Source of the DNA: a virus
Reading direction: 5' to 3' (one strand)
Virus record (IMG/VR): IMGVR_UViG_3300027763_002499
Coordinates: 26,549 to 90,548 of that record
Length of the DNA: 64,000 bases
Shown: in pieces, positions 39,444 to 48,916 of the stretch
Layout of the letters: the number at the start of each line of letters is the position of its first letter
How positions within the stretch are numbered: position 1 is the stretch's first letter
Position numbers and translations under genes: made by a program
Notes under the pieces: generated by a model
Told to the model about the DNA's origin: nothing
What the model saw: only the letters and a program-made list of their open reading frames with translations
Database searches by the model: none

Positions 39444-40686
39444 TTAAATGTCCATAGATATCAATTTTACTTATATCCTTGTTTCGTCGTTGTGCAAACT
39501 GCTTGATGAAAGAGAGAAAGTCCTTGGCCAGCGCCGTTTGGTTAGGTGCTTCACGCACATCAAGCAAGGTTAAAAGTCTACTGTAGCGATTTGTCTCATG
39601 TTCATTAAATTGCGGAAGCAGTCTTGCAAATACCTTTTCATACTTGTTGTAGTATTGATCAATTGACATTTGATCTAGTATTTTGAAACTTTGAAACTCA
39701 GGGTAGGTTAAAAAGTTAAAGTCAATTGAGATAGGTGTACGCATGCCTTGTCGGAGACGTATTATATCTTCTAAGAATTTATCAAAGTTTTGTAAACACA
39801 TTGCGCCAATTGTGGTCATTACAAATATATGATCAAGTCCGGCATCATCTAAGAATTTGATGTTATCAAGCCACTCTTGATAGTTCATACCATCTCGCAA
39901 AATTTCTGCAACATGATCTGCGCTTTCATTGCTGGTATAGATAGATACTTGCTTGATACCTTTAATTTTTTCTTTGAATCTTTCTAGTACCAGTGGCTTC
40001 TGACAGAGGTTAGAATTAATTGCAATCTTAACATTGGGATTCTTGGTACGCACTCGGTCAAGCAAATCAAAAGTTTGCTCATGTAACAATGGTTCGCCTC
40101 CAGTGATGCGAATAATATCAATATTATCTACAACTGTATCAAACCAGGCCCAGAATAGATCAAAGTCAACTGAATTATCCTTGTACTGCTCTATTGGTCT
40201 CTGATAGTGTTTGCGAGCATCTGTTGTGATATTCTCATAAACACCATTGTTCCTAATATCATTTGCCCACTGCGAGCTAAAGTCAGCATTACAGTAAGAG
40301 CAACCTAGGTTACAGGTCTTTTGGAAGGCCAATTCTAATACCTTGGGTTTAAAATTAAAACCAGGGTCTAGGTAATTTTCTGGAGTCAGGTGATCAGGGT
40401 AACTGACAGATTTATATTCCCTGTCACTGGTTAATCCTTGTGCTTCCAATTTCCAGCAGTAGTTGCAAGGCTCTGGTTTTTCACCTGCAAGCATGGACTT
40501 TTGCTGGTTGCGTTTGTCTGTTGTGTTATAAAAAGTTTCAACAGTTGAACCAGTGCTGTGGAAGGGGTTATGATGGCAACTGGCAATTTTACCACTGTAC
40601 AACCAAATTGTTGCTTCGTGAAATTTAGCCATACAAAATGTATTGCTAGTGTTTGCCCACAATTTTTCTAATTCTATTTTTTGCAT
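39430..40686 (-). CDS. Radical SAM protein, CHH-type N-terminus (class B)
   Basis: A 418-aa radical SAM enzyme: C18 in FCMAKF, CHH at 37-39 (ASCHHNPFH), C74-x-x-C77 (CNYCWKLE), TSDR, core triad C125, C129, C132 (CNLGCSYC), and ITGGEPLLHE. The C-terminal FAQRRNKDISK corresponds to the Q-x-D-x-RRNKNF motif of its class B relatives. Class B copies replace the CC pair of class A with C-H-H, implying a differently ligated auxiliary site. Confidence 0.85.
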   Translation of the reverse strand: MQKIELEKLWANTSNTFCMAKFHEATIWLYSGKIASCHHNPFHSTGSTVETFYNTTDKRNQQKSMLAGEKPEPCNYCWKLEAQGLTSDREYKSVSYPDHLTPENYLDPGFNFKPKVLELAFQKTCNLGCSYCNADFSSQWANDIRNNGVYENITTDARKHYQRPIEQYKDNSVDFDLFWAWFDTVVDNIDIIRITGGEPLLHEQTFDLLDRVRTKNPNVKIAINSNLCQKPLVLERFKEKIKGIKQVSIYTSNESADHVAEILRDGMNYQEWLDNIKFLDDAGLDHIFVMTTIGAMCLQNFDKFLEDIIRLRQGMRTPISIDFNFLTYPEFQSFKILDQMSIDQYYNKYEKVFARLLPQFNEHETNRYSRLLTLLDVREAPNQTALAKDFLSFIKQFAQRRNKDISKIDIYGHLNDDL

Positions 40687-42035
40687 TATTGACCTGTAAT
40701 CATTGGCTTCAAGTCTATATATTCAGGAAAGACCTCAAAGAAATCTTCTTTTCTATTATTATCAAGCCACAATTCTCTTCGCCAGCCTGCTGTTATTAAA
40801 TTATTAAACTTTGCAGGATTCTTTAAGATATCAATTGCACTTTGGTATCCCTGAATCGCATTGTGTAAATTTGAGCTTGTGGGATTTTCTGTATCAGCAA
40901 ATGTCGATAGCCATTTAATTTGCTCTTCGTACAATTCAGTTAGCTTGGCTTTGTGATGGTCTGGCAGGTTGGAAATACACCAGTGTTCTGGACCAAACAA
41001 TAGGTTAACAATAATGTCGCCTGGTCCAACATATCCAAGGTTGACCCATTCTCTGTGAAAATCAACAATATTATATGCTGTCATTATGCTTAACGTTGCA
41101 CCAATGATAAACTTCACATGCGGAACCTCAGCAATCATTCGTTCTCTGTTTTTAACTACCTGTTCCCATGACAAATTTTTACGAGCATATTCTCCTCTTT
41201 TATAACTGCCGTCAAGACTGGCCGAAACTGTTACCCTCTTAAATTTTTTCCAATACTCAATGACATCAAATTTTGAATGAGTCAACTTGCTAAAATTTGT
41301 ATTGTAAAAAATGTCAATGTCGGTGTTTCCTAGTTCTAAGAAATAATCTAAGATTTCGTAATGCTGAGGCATAATTAACGGTTCGCCGCCGGCAAAGTAA
41401 ATTCTATGGCAGCTTCTTAGATTTTGTTTAAGACTCTCAACAGACACGTCGGCTTTGTGAAATCTGGTCAGGTTATTATTGACTATGATTTTTTTCTCAA
41501 CCATTTCTAGCTCTTCAGGATACCACGTTGAGCTATATTCTGGACCACATGACCTGCATCTTAAATTGCAAGTGTTATCAAACCGCACATCTAGGTAATT
41601 AATCTCAGGTTCGTCAACTGTGTAATCTTCGGCGACTGCATTGCGAATAGTTTCACCAACTTCCCACTGATCCATCCATCCTAGCATTGCATGTCGCATA
41701 CTATGAGTATTAACTGCTTCGCCCTTCCAGCAATATTCACATTGTGAATTTTTAACTCCGTTTAGCAGATCCTTACGCAGGTCTTTAAAAGACTTGGTAT
41801 TATATGCATTGACAATATCCTTGTTTGTTGAACCTTCAATTTTAGATCGTGGTTCACCTGTACCGTATTTGTCGCCAGACTTGGGTGCCCTATGCACACA
41901 ACAGGCACCTAAACTGCCGTCTGTATGGATATAATAAGAGTTAAATGGTGCTGGACAAAATGTACCATTTGTTTTAATTTTCTCCCATTCTGCATCTGTA
42001 AATTCTAATTTTTTAGTCATTGTCATTTGTCTCAT
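40686..42035 (-). CDS. Radical SAM protein with N-terminal twitch (class A)
   Basis: A 449-aa enzyme: C27 in FCPAPF, C45-C46 (LGACCVHRA), C99-x-x-C102 (CEYCWKGE), core triad C156, C160, C163 (CNLRCRSC), FAGGEPLIMP, NTNFSKL and SLDGSYKRGEYAR. Residues around 99-105 (CEYCWKGE) look class B-like, so it may be an intermediate form. Ends WRRELWLDNN...FEVFPEY. Overlaps the upstream rSAM gene by 23 bases; the start could be either of two nearby ATGs. Confidence 0.83.
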   Translation of the reverse strand: MRQMTMTKKLEFTDAEWEKIKTNGTFCPAPFNSYYIHTDGSLGACCVHRAPKSGDKYGTGEPRSKIEGSTNKDIVNAYNTKSFKDLRKDLLNGVKNSQCEYCWKGEAVNTHSMRHAMLGWMDQWEVGETIRNAVAEDYTVDEPEINYLDVRFDNTCNLRCRSCGPEYSSTWYPEELEMVEKKIIVNNNLTRFHKADVSVESLKQNLRSCHRIYFAGGEPLIMPQHYEILDYFLELGNTDIDIFYNTNFSKLTHSKFDVIEYWKKFKRVTVSASLDGSYKRGEYARKNLSWEQVVKNRERMIAEVPHVKFIIGATLSIMTAYNIVDFHREWVNLGYVGPGDIIVNLLFGPEHWCISNLPDHHKAKLTELYEEQIKWLSTFADTENPTSSNLHNAIQGYQSAIDILKNPAKFNNLITAGWRRELWLDNNRKEDFFEVFPEYIDLKPMITGQ

Positions 42036-43242
42036 ATCGCGGCAACAGCCCCCTGATATAATCTAATATCTTAGGTTCAACAAAATGTCTGGTCTTTTGG
42101 TTTCTTGAAAGATCAACCAAATAAAATTTATTATAAATGTCAGCTAGCTCATTGTTGCTTGGTAGTCGGCTGTTCATATGATTTACAAGTCCCTTGACAA
42201 CATCTTTGTCTAATGCACTTTTATTCCATTTATCTTCGATAAGATCTTTTGCACCATCCGGTAAAGCCCATAAGGCCATGTGAGGAGGACTGTGAATTAG
42301 ATTATACCAAATTGAAAATGTTGGTGTATTGGTATTAATCCATTCAACAAATTGAGGTAGGTCCCAGGCATTTATCCAGCCAATGGTATGACTAACGGAG
42401 ATATTTGTGTTATCAAGTTCTCCGGCAGCTTTTATGGCATTATACCTGATTAGGTTTTCTTGTACTTCGTCCCATTTACCAGGATAACGAAGATACTCAT
42501 AGGTCCTACCAAGTCCGTCGATACTTAATCCCAATCCCACTGACTTGAAATTATCATTGAGGAATTTAACACGTTCGCCTGAGAATATTGTAGCGTTTGA
42601 ACTTAGTGATATATTAATTTCTTTACTGCGACCACTGGTCACAAACTCATCCCATATGTCATTCCATTGCTGAATATAAAATGGTTCGCCACCAACAATT
42701 TCCAAGTTTTTTACATGTTGCATCCACTCATGACGATTTTTCCAAAGTAGTCCATTCTTATCTCCACTTTGGCTATGCTTCATTTCATAACCAGTGGTTC
42801 CGTATAATACCTTATGCTCGGCTTGCCATAAATTACTATGACTTGGAGAGCAACTGCGGCATTTGAGATTGCAGGCATTGTTAATAATCATCTGATATTC
42901 GTAAGGCAAGCCCGGCTCGCTATCAAAGTCAACTATAGAATCAAAAGTTTTATCTGCATTTCTAGTGTAAATCTGACGTTTGCTTTTGTGTCCGTTGTTT
43001 TCATCAACAATGCAGGTTTCACATGCCAGTGGTTTTTTACCATCACGGAAATCTTGTCTTAGTTTCTTCATGTAGTTACTGGAAAATATTTCTGTAACAG
43101 TGTTTGTTTGAACGTGCATGAATTCGCCATTGTCGTCTTTGATGTAATCTTTATACAGGCAACAAGGACGTACCTTACCGTCAGGATCGTTACTGAATCC
43201 TGTCCATGGAAGGCTACAGAGCCATTTTTTAGATTGAGTCAT
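42013..43242 (-). CDS. Radical SAM protein with N-terminal twitch (class A)
   Basis: A 409-aa enzyme: C9 in LCSLPW, C27-C28 (VRPCCLYK), C74-x-x-C77, core triad C124, C128, C131 (CNLKCRSC), VGGEPFYIQQW and SIDGLGRTYEYLRYP. The C-terminus ends KILDYIRGLLP. Substrate unknown. Overlaps both neighbouring rSAM genes. Confidence 0.85.
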   Translation of the reverse strand: MTQSKKWLCSLPWTGFSNDPDGKVRPCCLYKDYIKDDNGEFMHVQTNTVTEIFSSNYMKKLRQDFRDGKKPLACETCIVDENNGHKSKRQIYTRNADKTFDSIVDFDSEPGLPYEYQMIINNACNLKCRSCSPSHSNLWQAEHKVLYGTTGYEMKHSQSGDKNGLLWKNRHEWMQHVKNLEIVGGEPFYIQQWNDIWDEFVTSGRSKEINISLSSNATIFSGERVKFLNDNFKSVGLGLSIDGLGRTYEYLRYPGKWDEVQENLIRYNAIKAAGELDNTNISVSHTIGWINAWDLPQFVEWINTNTPTFSIWYNLIHSPPHMALWALPDGAKDLIEDKWNKSALDKDVVKGLVNHMNSRLPSNNELADIYNKFYLVDLSRNQKTRHFVEPKILDYIRGLLPRYETNDND

Positions 43243-44572
43243 ACCAGTTTATAAACCTTTGATCTAGTGATTCACGGAAATTCTTATTTCTTCTTTTGTC
43301 ATATTGTGACACATATGATTTTAAATCTTTTAATGCGTTTTCTTCACTCAAATGCTTTTCCCATTTAACGTTTGTTTCTGACATATTTACAATTAGTCGT
43401 TCAACGTGAGCAATTTCAGTATCATGGCACAGGCTTCTATTTTCATCTAGCCAGGCAGTAAATTCTTTTACCATCTCTAACCTAAGCTCAATAGGGATAA
43501 GCTGAACACGCATAAATGCAGGTGAATGAACAAAGTTGCAATTAAGTTCAACCCTGAGTTGTCCATATTTAATCTTAAGGTCTTTGATCATATTTAGATA
43601 ATCAATCATGGACCAAACACCAAGGTTGTTAATGCTTGTAGTAAAGTTTAATCTATTGACAACATAGCTTGGACTTTCAAGTACTGTAATCACATTCTTC
43701 ATCCATACATCGCCATCAAACCCGTCACGAATGTATTCAGTTTGTTTTAACGAACTTTCAATGCTGGTGTGTAACACTGTTCTAAAATTACTACCCACTG
43801 TATCAAGCAAACGCTGTAGCACATCTTCTTTGCAAACAAGATTGGTATTAATTGACAAGTCTCTATTAAACTCACCTTCTTTTAATCTATCTAGGAAGCG
43901 CCAAAAGTTTGGACTCATGGTAGGTTCGCCACCAGTGACACGAAGCCACTTTAGGTCTCTTTCTAAAGTAGGTAACCATTTAAAAAAAGCTTCAACATAG
44001 GGGTTTTCTCCCTGATCAATCATGTCTTCATCGTTTGATTTGGTATATCTAGAATCAGTAAGCAATCCTTCATATGGACCGTAATTTTTAATGTCATTTG
44101 CCCATTTGGTGCTAAATGCTGGACCGCAATAGGCACATGCCAAATTACAAATCCTGTCAAACGCAATTTCTAGCATGTAAGGATTAGTTGTTAGTGGTCT
44201 CTCTGCCTTCATCCATTTGTATAAACGATAGGTTGGAACAGCCTGTGTTTTAATATAGCGATCACTTAGTCCTCCGTCATCTTCAATGCTCCAGCAATAA
44301 TTACAACCGCTGGGCTTTTCACCATCAAGCATGGCCTGTCTCTCTCGTATTTTTTGAGGAGTATTTTGTAGACTTGACGGGTCATTTGGATCTAGTTCAA
44401 TCTTGTGAAATGGGTTGTGATGGCAACTGGCTGTTGCACCCTGGTATAGCCAAATTGTACCTTCAAACCATTTGGCGCCACAGAAGCTAGGACTAACCTT
44501 GTCCATTTGCTCTTCTTTAAAAATTTTAAATCGAGCAGTTTCTCCAGTCTGATGTGATTTCATGTCTGACAT
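43229..44572 (-). CDS. Radical SAM protein, CHH-type N-terminus (class B)
   Basis: A 447-aa enzyme: C31 in FCGAKW, CHH at 50-52 (CHHNPFH), C90-x-x-C93 (CNYCWSIE), LSDR, core triad C142, C146, C149 (CNLACAYC), FSTKWANDI, VTGGEPTMSP, YIRDGF and terminal YDKRRNKNF. Start taken at the ATG after the preceding stop; a TTG 4 codons earlier is in frame. Confidence 0.85.
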   Translation of the reverse strand: MSDMKSHQTGETARFKIFKEEQMDKVSPSFCGAKWFEGTIWLYQGATASCHHNPFHKIELDPNDPSSLQNTPQKIRERQAMLDGEKPSGCNYCWSIEDDGGLSDRYIKTQAVPTYRLYKWMKAERPLTTNPYMLEIAFDRICNLACAYCGPAFSTKWANDIKNYGPYEGLLTDSRYTKSNDEDMIDQGENPYVEAFFKWLPTLERDLKWLRVTGGEPTMSPNFWRFLDRLKEGEFNRDLSINTNLVCKEDVLQRLLDTVGSNFRTVLHTSIESSLKQTEYIRDGFDGDVWMKNVITVLESPSYVVNRLNFTTSINNLGVWSMIDYLNMIKDLKIKYGQLRVELNCNFVHSPAFMRVQLIPIELRLEMVKEFTAWLDENRSLCHDTEIAHVERLIVNMSETNVKWEKHLSEENALKDLKSYVSQYDKRRNKNFRESLDQRFINWYDSI

Positions 44573-44573
44573 A

Positions 44574-45944
44574 TTAAATTTCAATCCTGTTGTACCAATC
44601 TGCTAAATCTGGAAATGCTTCTGTGAAATTCTTTCCGCGACGTTGATCATATTGCTGATAGAAACTCTTAAAATCCTTTTCGAGTTTTTCTCTTTCAAAT
44701 GCATCCTTGTGCGGTGTTTTTACAACGTCAAGATAGTCAATCAATCGTTGAGTTTGATTAACTTCCATCTGATGCAATAATTCACTGTCTTTGTTATCAT
44801 CTAGCCACTGTTGTAATTTATCTTTTCTAGTTTGCCTCATATCATCTGGCATAACAGTAGGACTTTGGAAACTTGGGAAACGCAAGATGTTCAGGGAAAA
44901 TACAGCATAATTTCTACCATGCTTGGCCTTGAAAGCCATTACCCAATCTAAGAATTCAGTCAGACTTTCCAAGCAAAGTAAATTGATTGTACACATAACA
45001 TGCAATGCTTTAAAATTACCACTGGTGGCCAGTTTGTGCATATTATCTTCCCACTGTTTCCAATCAAGCCCGTCACGAATGTACTCGGCTTGTAGACCCA
45101 CTGCTTCGCCACTGGTATAAATTTGTAGGTCATCAATGTACTGTGCTCTATCAATTAACTTGTCAATGAGTTCATCTTTTCCGCCCAGATTACTGTTAAC
45201 TGCCAATCTCATATCAGGATTACGAGTATTCTTTGGGTCAGCAAACCAATCTAATAAACGCCATGTATGTGGGCTCATCAATGGTTCACCACCAGTGACA
45301 CGAAGTTCATATAGTGTTCTGTGCAAGTCACTTTCCCACCACTTGAAGAATGCTTCAATATAAGGATTACTTGGATCATGGTCATATACACCAGCAGAGT
45401 CATGAATATGATTATAGTGACCACGCCCATCTGTGTGCAGGTTGGTATAGTTGCCAAACTTCTTTAAATCGTTTACCCATGTTGTACTAAACGCAGGATT
45501 GCAATAAGAACAGGCAAACTGACAGGTGCGGTCAAACGCAATTTCTAGTGTGCGGAGATCTACATCGTTATTATAATCACCTTCCCATGCTTCTTTTAGC
45601 AAGTTGTCATCATATATCACACTTTTGTAAACGCGATCGCTGATGTTGTCTCTGCCAATGTCTTCAACTTTCCAGCAATATTCACAACCTGGTGGACGTT
45701 CACCATCTTGCATTTGCCTACGTTCATTTTTCTTATGGGCTGTATTGTGAATAGCCTTAGGGTTAAATTTAATTTCTTGTAAATCAGCTTGGTGTGGCAA
45801 AGGATGGTGACAGCTGGTGGTTTGTCCGCTGCCTAACCAAATGGTTGCATTGTACCATTTAGCTAGACATAAACTTTTACTGTGCCCGTCAAGCAAGTTT
45901 TTAATTTCGTGGTCAGTTGATCTGCCCGGAACACGTAATGTCAT
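44574..45944 (-). CDS. Radical SAM protein, CHH-type N-terminus (class B)
   Basis: A 456-aa enzyme: C26 in LCLAKW, CHH at 45-47 (TSCHHPLPH), C87-x-x-C90 (CEYCWKVE), ISDR, core triad C141, C145, C148 (CQFACSYC), FSTTWVNDL, VTGGEPLMSPH, YIRDGLDW and terminal YDQRRGKNFTEAFPDL. ATGA overlap with the upstream rSAM gene. Closest in layout to the genes at 43229 and 45941. Confidence 0.86.
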   Translation of the reverse strand: MTLRVPGRSTDHEIKNLLDGHSKSLCLAKWYNATIWLGSGQTTSCHHPLPHQADLQEIKFNPKAIHNTAHKKNERRQMQDGERPPGCEYCWKVEDIGRDNISDRVYKSVIYDDNLLKEAWEGDYNNDVDLRTLEIAFDRTCQFACSYCNPAFSTTWVNDLKKFGNYTNLHTDGRGHYNHIHDSAGVYDHDPSNPYIEAFFKWWESDLHRTLYELRVTGGEPLMSPHTWRLLDWFADPKNTRNPDMRLAVNSNLGGKDELIDKLIDRAQYIDDLQIYTSGEAVGLQAEYIRDGLDWKQWEDNMHKLATSGNFKALHVMCTINLLCLESLTEFLDWVMAFKAKHGRNYAVFSLNILRFPSFQSPTVMPDDMRQTRKDKLQQWLDDNKDSELLHQMEVNQTQRLIDYLDVVKTPHKDAFEREKLEKDFKSFYQQYDQRRGKNFTEAFPDLADWYNRIEI

Positions 45945-47536
45945 TTTGTTTTTCCTGTGATATTTTTAAAGCTTTGTTCGCTTAGTATATATAACTCTTC
46001 CAATTCGGGGAAGGTTTTCCTAAAGTTGGTATTGCGTCGCTGATCATGTTGAGTTACAAATGCAAAGAAATCAGCCCTGGCCATTTCTAATTTATCCGCT
46101 GTTAGTGGTTGTATTGCCCAGTCGTACAAACGTTGAACTTTATCTATTTCAAAATCTTTAAATCCTTTATATGGATTTTCTGATGTTTCAATGTTTTCTT
46201 TCATGAACTCAATTGATTCAAGTAACACATCAAAGTAGTGTGTTGGTAGTAATTTTAAACTTAACCAAACAGGATCGTTTAGCATTGGCACATCAAACCA
46301 TACCAATTGACGAGTAGTATTAAATTCTTGACGTAAACGTAAAATATTTTTTACATAATCCATCCAACCTGGAATACTAAGTGCATTAAAAGTAACAATT
46401 AAATTCAAGCTGTGTTTTCGGCCTACACGCAAATACTCTGTTATGTTTCTATGAAGCATTTCAAAGTCCAAGCCATATCTGCCGTACTCAGCCTGTGGCC
46501 CCCACGAATCTAGGCTACAGTAAAGCATGAAATGGTCAATTGCATTTTTTGTTTCCAATTCGTCAAGTGAGGTTAAAAACTTATTCCACTGATTACCAGG
46601 TGGACAGCAGTTTGATGTAACACTTAAATGTAGGTCGTCGCCTTTTGGATTGGCTGCCACATAGTCAAAAATCTTAAAGGTATTTTTATCCATAAAAGGC
46701 TCGCCGCCAGTCATGCGAAATGTTTGTAGTGTTGGGTAGATAGTAGGGAACCATTCCCAGAATGCCAATAGGTATGGATTATCTGGTCCGTTATCTGGAA
46801 TCATGTTTTCATTTTTCATCCAGGTTGTATCATTGTGTCTACGACCATCTGCCAATATTAACGGACCATGCTTGTCAATTTCTTTGTGCCATTCTGTGCT
46901 CAAATGAGGACTACAATATGAACACTTGAGATTACAGGCCTGGTTAAAGTTTACTTCCACATACTTTGGTGTTGGGTCACCATTATAACCATCCTTGACC
47001 ACTTCATTGAGTACACCTGGGCGCCAAACATCTTTGCTACGATAAGCTCGGTCACTTAACATTTCACCACTGTCTTCAATTTCCCAACAGAAATTGCACT
47101 CCTTGGGTCTGACACCATTGAGCATTTTCTTACGCTGTTCTTTTTTAAATTTAGTGTTATGAATTGCACCGGCATCAAGTTTAATTTCCTCTAAAGGAAT
47201 CTTGTGTGCAGGCGGATGATAACAACTATGTGTCTTGCCAGTGGGAATGTGAATACTTACATTGTACCACTTGGCCAAGCACATGCTAGGGCTAATCTCA
47301 TTGAGAATTTTAAATACTTTTTTAGTATCTTCTAGGTATACACTTTTTGCAACACCATTTGTTGTAATGGTGCCATCACCTTTAACTTGATGTAACTCGC
47401 CTCGGAATTCTTCCTTCTCTTCCTCAGACATGTATGCATATAGCTTTGGCTCAACAAGACCTGCAATTCTCTTTTTTGCTAATTCTTCATTGCTATTGTC
47501 AAACTTGTTGTTCTTAATTTTATTGAAAATGTTCAT
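45941..47536 (-). CDS. Radical SAM protein, class B with N-terminal extension
   Basis: A 531-aa enzyme, first gene after the cluster promoter. It has a 75-residue charged extension, then C86 in MCLAKW, C105-Y-H (HSCYHPPAH, one His replaced by Tyr), C147-x-x-C150 (CNFCWEIE), LSDR, core triad C201, C205, C208 (CNLKCSYC), LSTEWHKEI, MTGGEPFMDKN and terminal HDQRRNTNFRKTFPEL. Otherwise follows class B throughout. Confidence 0.86.
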   Translation of the reverse strand: MNIFNKIKNNKFDNSNEELAKKRIAGLVEPKLYAYMSEEEKEEFRGELHQVKGDGTITTNGVAKSVYLEDTKKVFKILNEISPSMCLAKWYNVSIHIPTGKTHSCYHPPAHKIPLEEIKLDAGAIHNTKFKKEQRKKMLNGVRPKECNFCWEIEDSGEMLSDRAYRSKDVWRPGVLNEVVKDGYNGDPTPKYVEVNFNQACNLKCSYCSPHLSTEWHKEIDKHGPLILADGRRHNDTTWMKNENMIPDNGPDNPYLLAFWEWFPTIYPTLQTFRMTGGEPFMDKNTFKIFDYVAANPKGDDLHLSVTSNCCPPGNQWNKFLTSLDELETKNAIDHFMLYCSLDSWGPQAEYGRYGLDFEMLHRNITEYLRVGRKHSLNLIVTFNALSIPGWMDYVKNILRLRQEFNTTRQLVWFDVPMLNDPVWLSLKLLPTHYFDVLLESIEFMKENIETSENPYKGFKDFEIDKVQRLYDWAIQPLTADKLEMARADFFAFVTQHDQRRNTNFRKTFPELEELYILSEQSFKNITGKTK

Positions 47537-47556
47537 TTGTGTGCTTAGATAAAATG

Positions 47557-47585
47557 ATAATGATACTTATCATGCAAAATGTCAA
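47557..47585 (-). promoter_or_regulatory. Likely promoter of the radical SAM operon
   Basis: TTGACA (47585-47580), 17-bp spacer, CATTAT (47562-47557). The -10 is imperfect (4/6), weaker than the other promoters, which may keep this long operon at low expression. An overlapping TATCAT lies at a shorter spacing. Confidence 0.6.
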
Positions 47586-47593
47586 GGGTTTAT

Positions 47594-48856
47594 TCAGATG
47601 AGCTTTTTGTTGTATTTGAGTATGGTTTCCATATCACTTGCCAACTTTGGCAATTCCTTCCTCCATTGTGTTTTTCGAATCTTATCCTTATCATTTAACT
47701 TGTACACTTGCTCATTAACCTTGTCAATTACTACATCTTTACTATAATTAGAAGGATTTTTAAGTACATATAAAAATTCTTTAAATGCCCTTCTTCTTTC
47801 CTCGATGGCGTATTTGTCAAATAAAGGATTAGTGAAATTTTTGCTTAAATCTTCTACATTCTGTATAGTTTCTTCTCGCATTGCAGGTGTTAGTACATCA
47901 ATAGAAAGTCCAACGGGATAAACCATTGGACCAAAATTCATGCGACAGCCATTGTTGTTGGTTATGCCATCTAGCCAATTTGCAATTTTGCCTATCATGC
48001 GATAGTTTGCTAAACCAATTGTTATGGTAAATTCTAAACGTATATGAGGGCCTTTCTTTGCCATCAAGGTTCTTATATTTGATGCAAACTCCTTGGCATC
48101 AAGACCATAACGAATGTACTCTCCCCATCTGTCAAAACCGTCGATACTAACTGATAATATCACTTTACCGTTTACCTTATTCCACATGTCTATTAGATCA
48201 TAATTCTTATAGGTTAAGTGACTAAAATTGGTATTGTAAAATATTTCAATTGGTTGCTGGCTGTCAATGAACAATTGTAATATTTCATAATGATGTTCTG
48301 CTATAGTAGGTTCGCCGCCAGCAAAATAAATTCTCTCAATATCTCTATAAAATTCTTTAATTTCACTTAATATTTTATCACTATCTACACTAATAATTGG
48401 TGTAGGAAGTTTTGGAACCTTAAGTCTTTTATCTTCTACAGCGTGTGAAGAACTATATGTATCACCGCAACCAATACAGGCAAAATTGCACTTGTTGGTA
48501 AATCTATAGTCCAGGTACAATTGTTTAAATTCTGCATGTCCGGTAAGATCTGTTTCTATCAATGATATAAATTCTTTCCATTTTTCATTTACATCCTGTC
48601 GTAACGATCTCCTACCAGCCTCTTCAAATCGAGCACATGAACTACATTCTGTAGGCAGTGCGTCAGAAGTAAGCATGTGTTTTCTAATTTTTTTATACGT
48701 GTGACCTTGGAAAATTTCCTTTAATGTGTTGTTTTTCAAATTGCCAACAGGAGTTTTTGAAGTAAGACAGCATAAATTTACATTGCTGTCTGGATCAATT
48801 TCCGAGTGCATCCATGGTAGGACACAAAATGCTTTGGGTAGATTGTTGATATCCAT
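47594..48856 (-). CDS. Radical SAM protein with N-terminal twitch (class A)
   Basis: A 420-aa enzyme: C11 in FCVLPW, C29-C30 (NLCCLTSK), C71-x-x-C74, core triad C123, C127, C130 (CNFACIGC), FAGGEPTIAEHHYE, NTNFSHL and SIDGFDRWGEYIRYG. It is upstream of the cluster promoter, separated from the rest by about 57 bases, so it may be a separate unit reading through. No clear Shine-Dalgarno site next to the ATG; AGGAGG lies inside the upstream hairpin loop. Confidence 0.84.
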   Translation of the reverse strand: MDINNLPKAFCVLPWMHSEIDPDSNVNLCCLTSKTPVGNLKNNTLKEIFQGHTYKKIRKHMLTSDALPTECSSCARFEEAGRRSLRQDVNEKWKEFISLIETDLTGHAEFKQLYLDYRFTNKCNFACIGCGDTYSSSHAVEDKRLKVPKLPTPIISVDSDKILSEIKEFYRDIERIYFAGGEPTIAEHHYEILQLFIDSQQPIEIFYNTNFSHLTYKNYDLIDMWNKVNGKVILSVSIDGFDRWGEYIRYGLDAKEFASNIRTLMAKKGPHIRLEFTITIGLANYRMIGKIANWLDGITNNNGCRMNFGPMVYPVGLSIDVLTPAMREETIQNVEDLSKNFTNPLFDKYAIEERRRAFKEFLYVLKNPSNYSKDVVIDKVNEQVYKLNDKDKIRKTQWRKELPKLASDMETILKYNKKLI

Positions 48857-48860
48857 TTTA

Positions 48861-48906
48861 ATAGTACTTTAGTCGAGGTATTTACCTCCTATGACTAAAG
48901 TACTAT
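48861..48906 (-). terminator. Large hairpin between two operons
   Basis: Two perfect 14-base arms (48861-48874 and 48893-48906) enclosing an inner GAGGTA/TACCTC stem. It separates the 49426-48917 gene from the first radical SAM gene and buries an AGGAGG sequence, so it may act as terminator and as control of the following gene. Confidence 0.7.
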
Positions 48907-48916
48907 ATTGGATATC

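Noticed and set aside
28287-48856. Radical SAM genes as QueE copies of a preQ0 pathway with the QueD-like gene
   Set aside because: They are 410-690 aa with extra N-terminal cysteine regions, far larger than QueE (about 220 aa), and no QueC or QueF was found.
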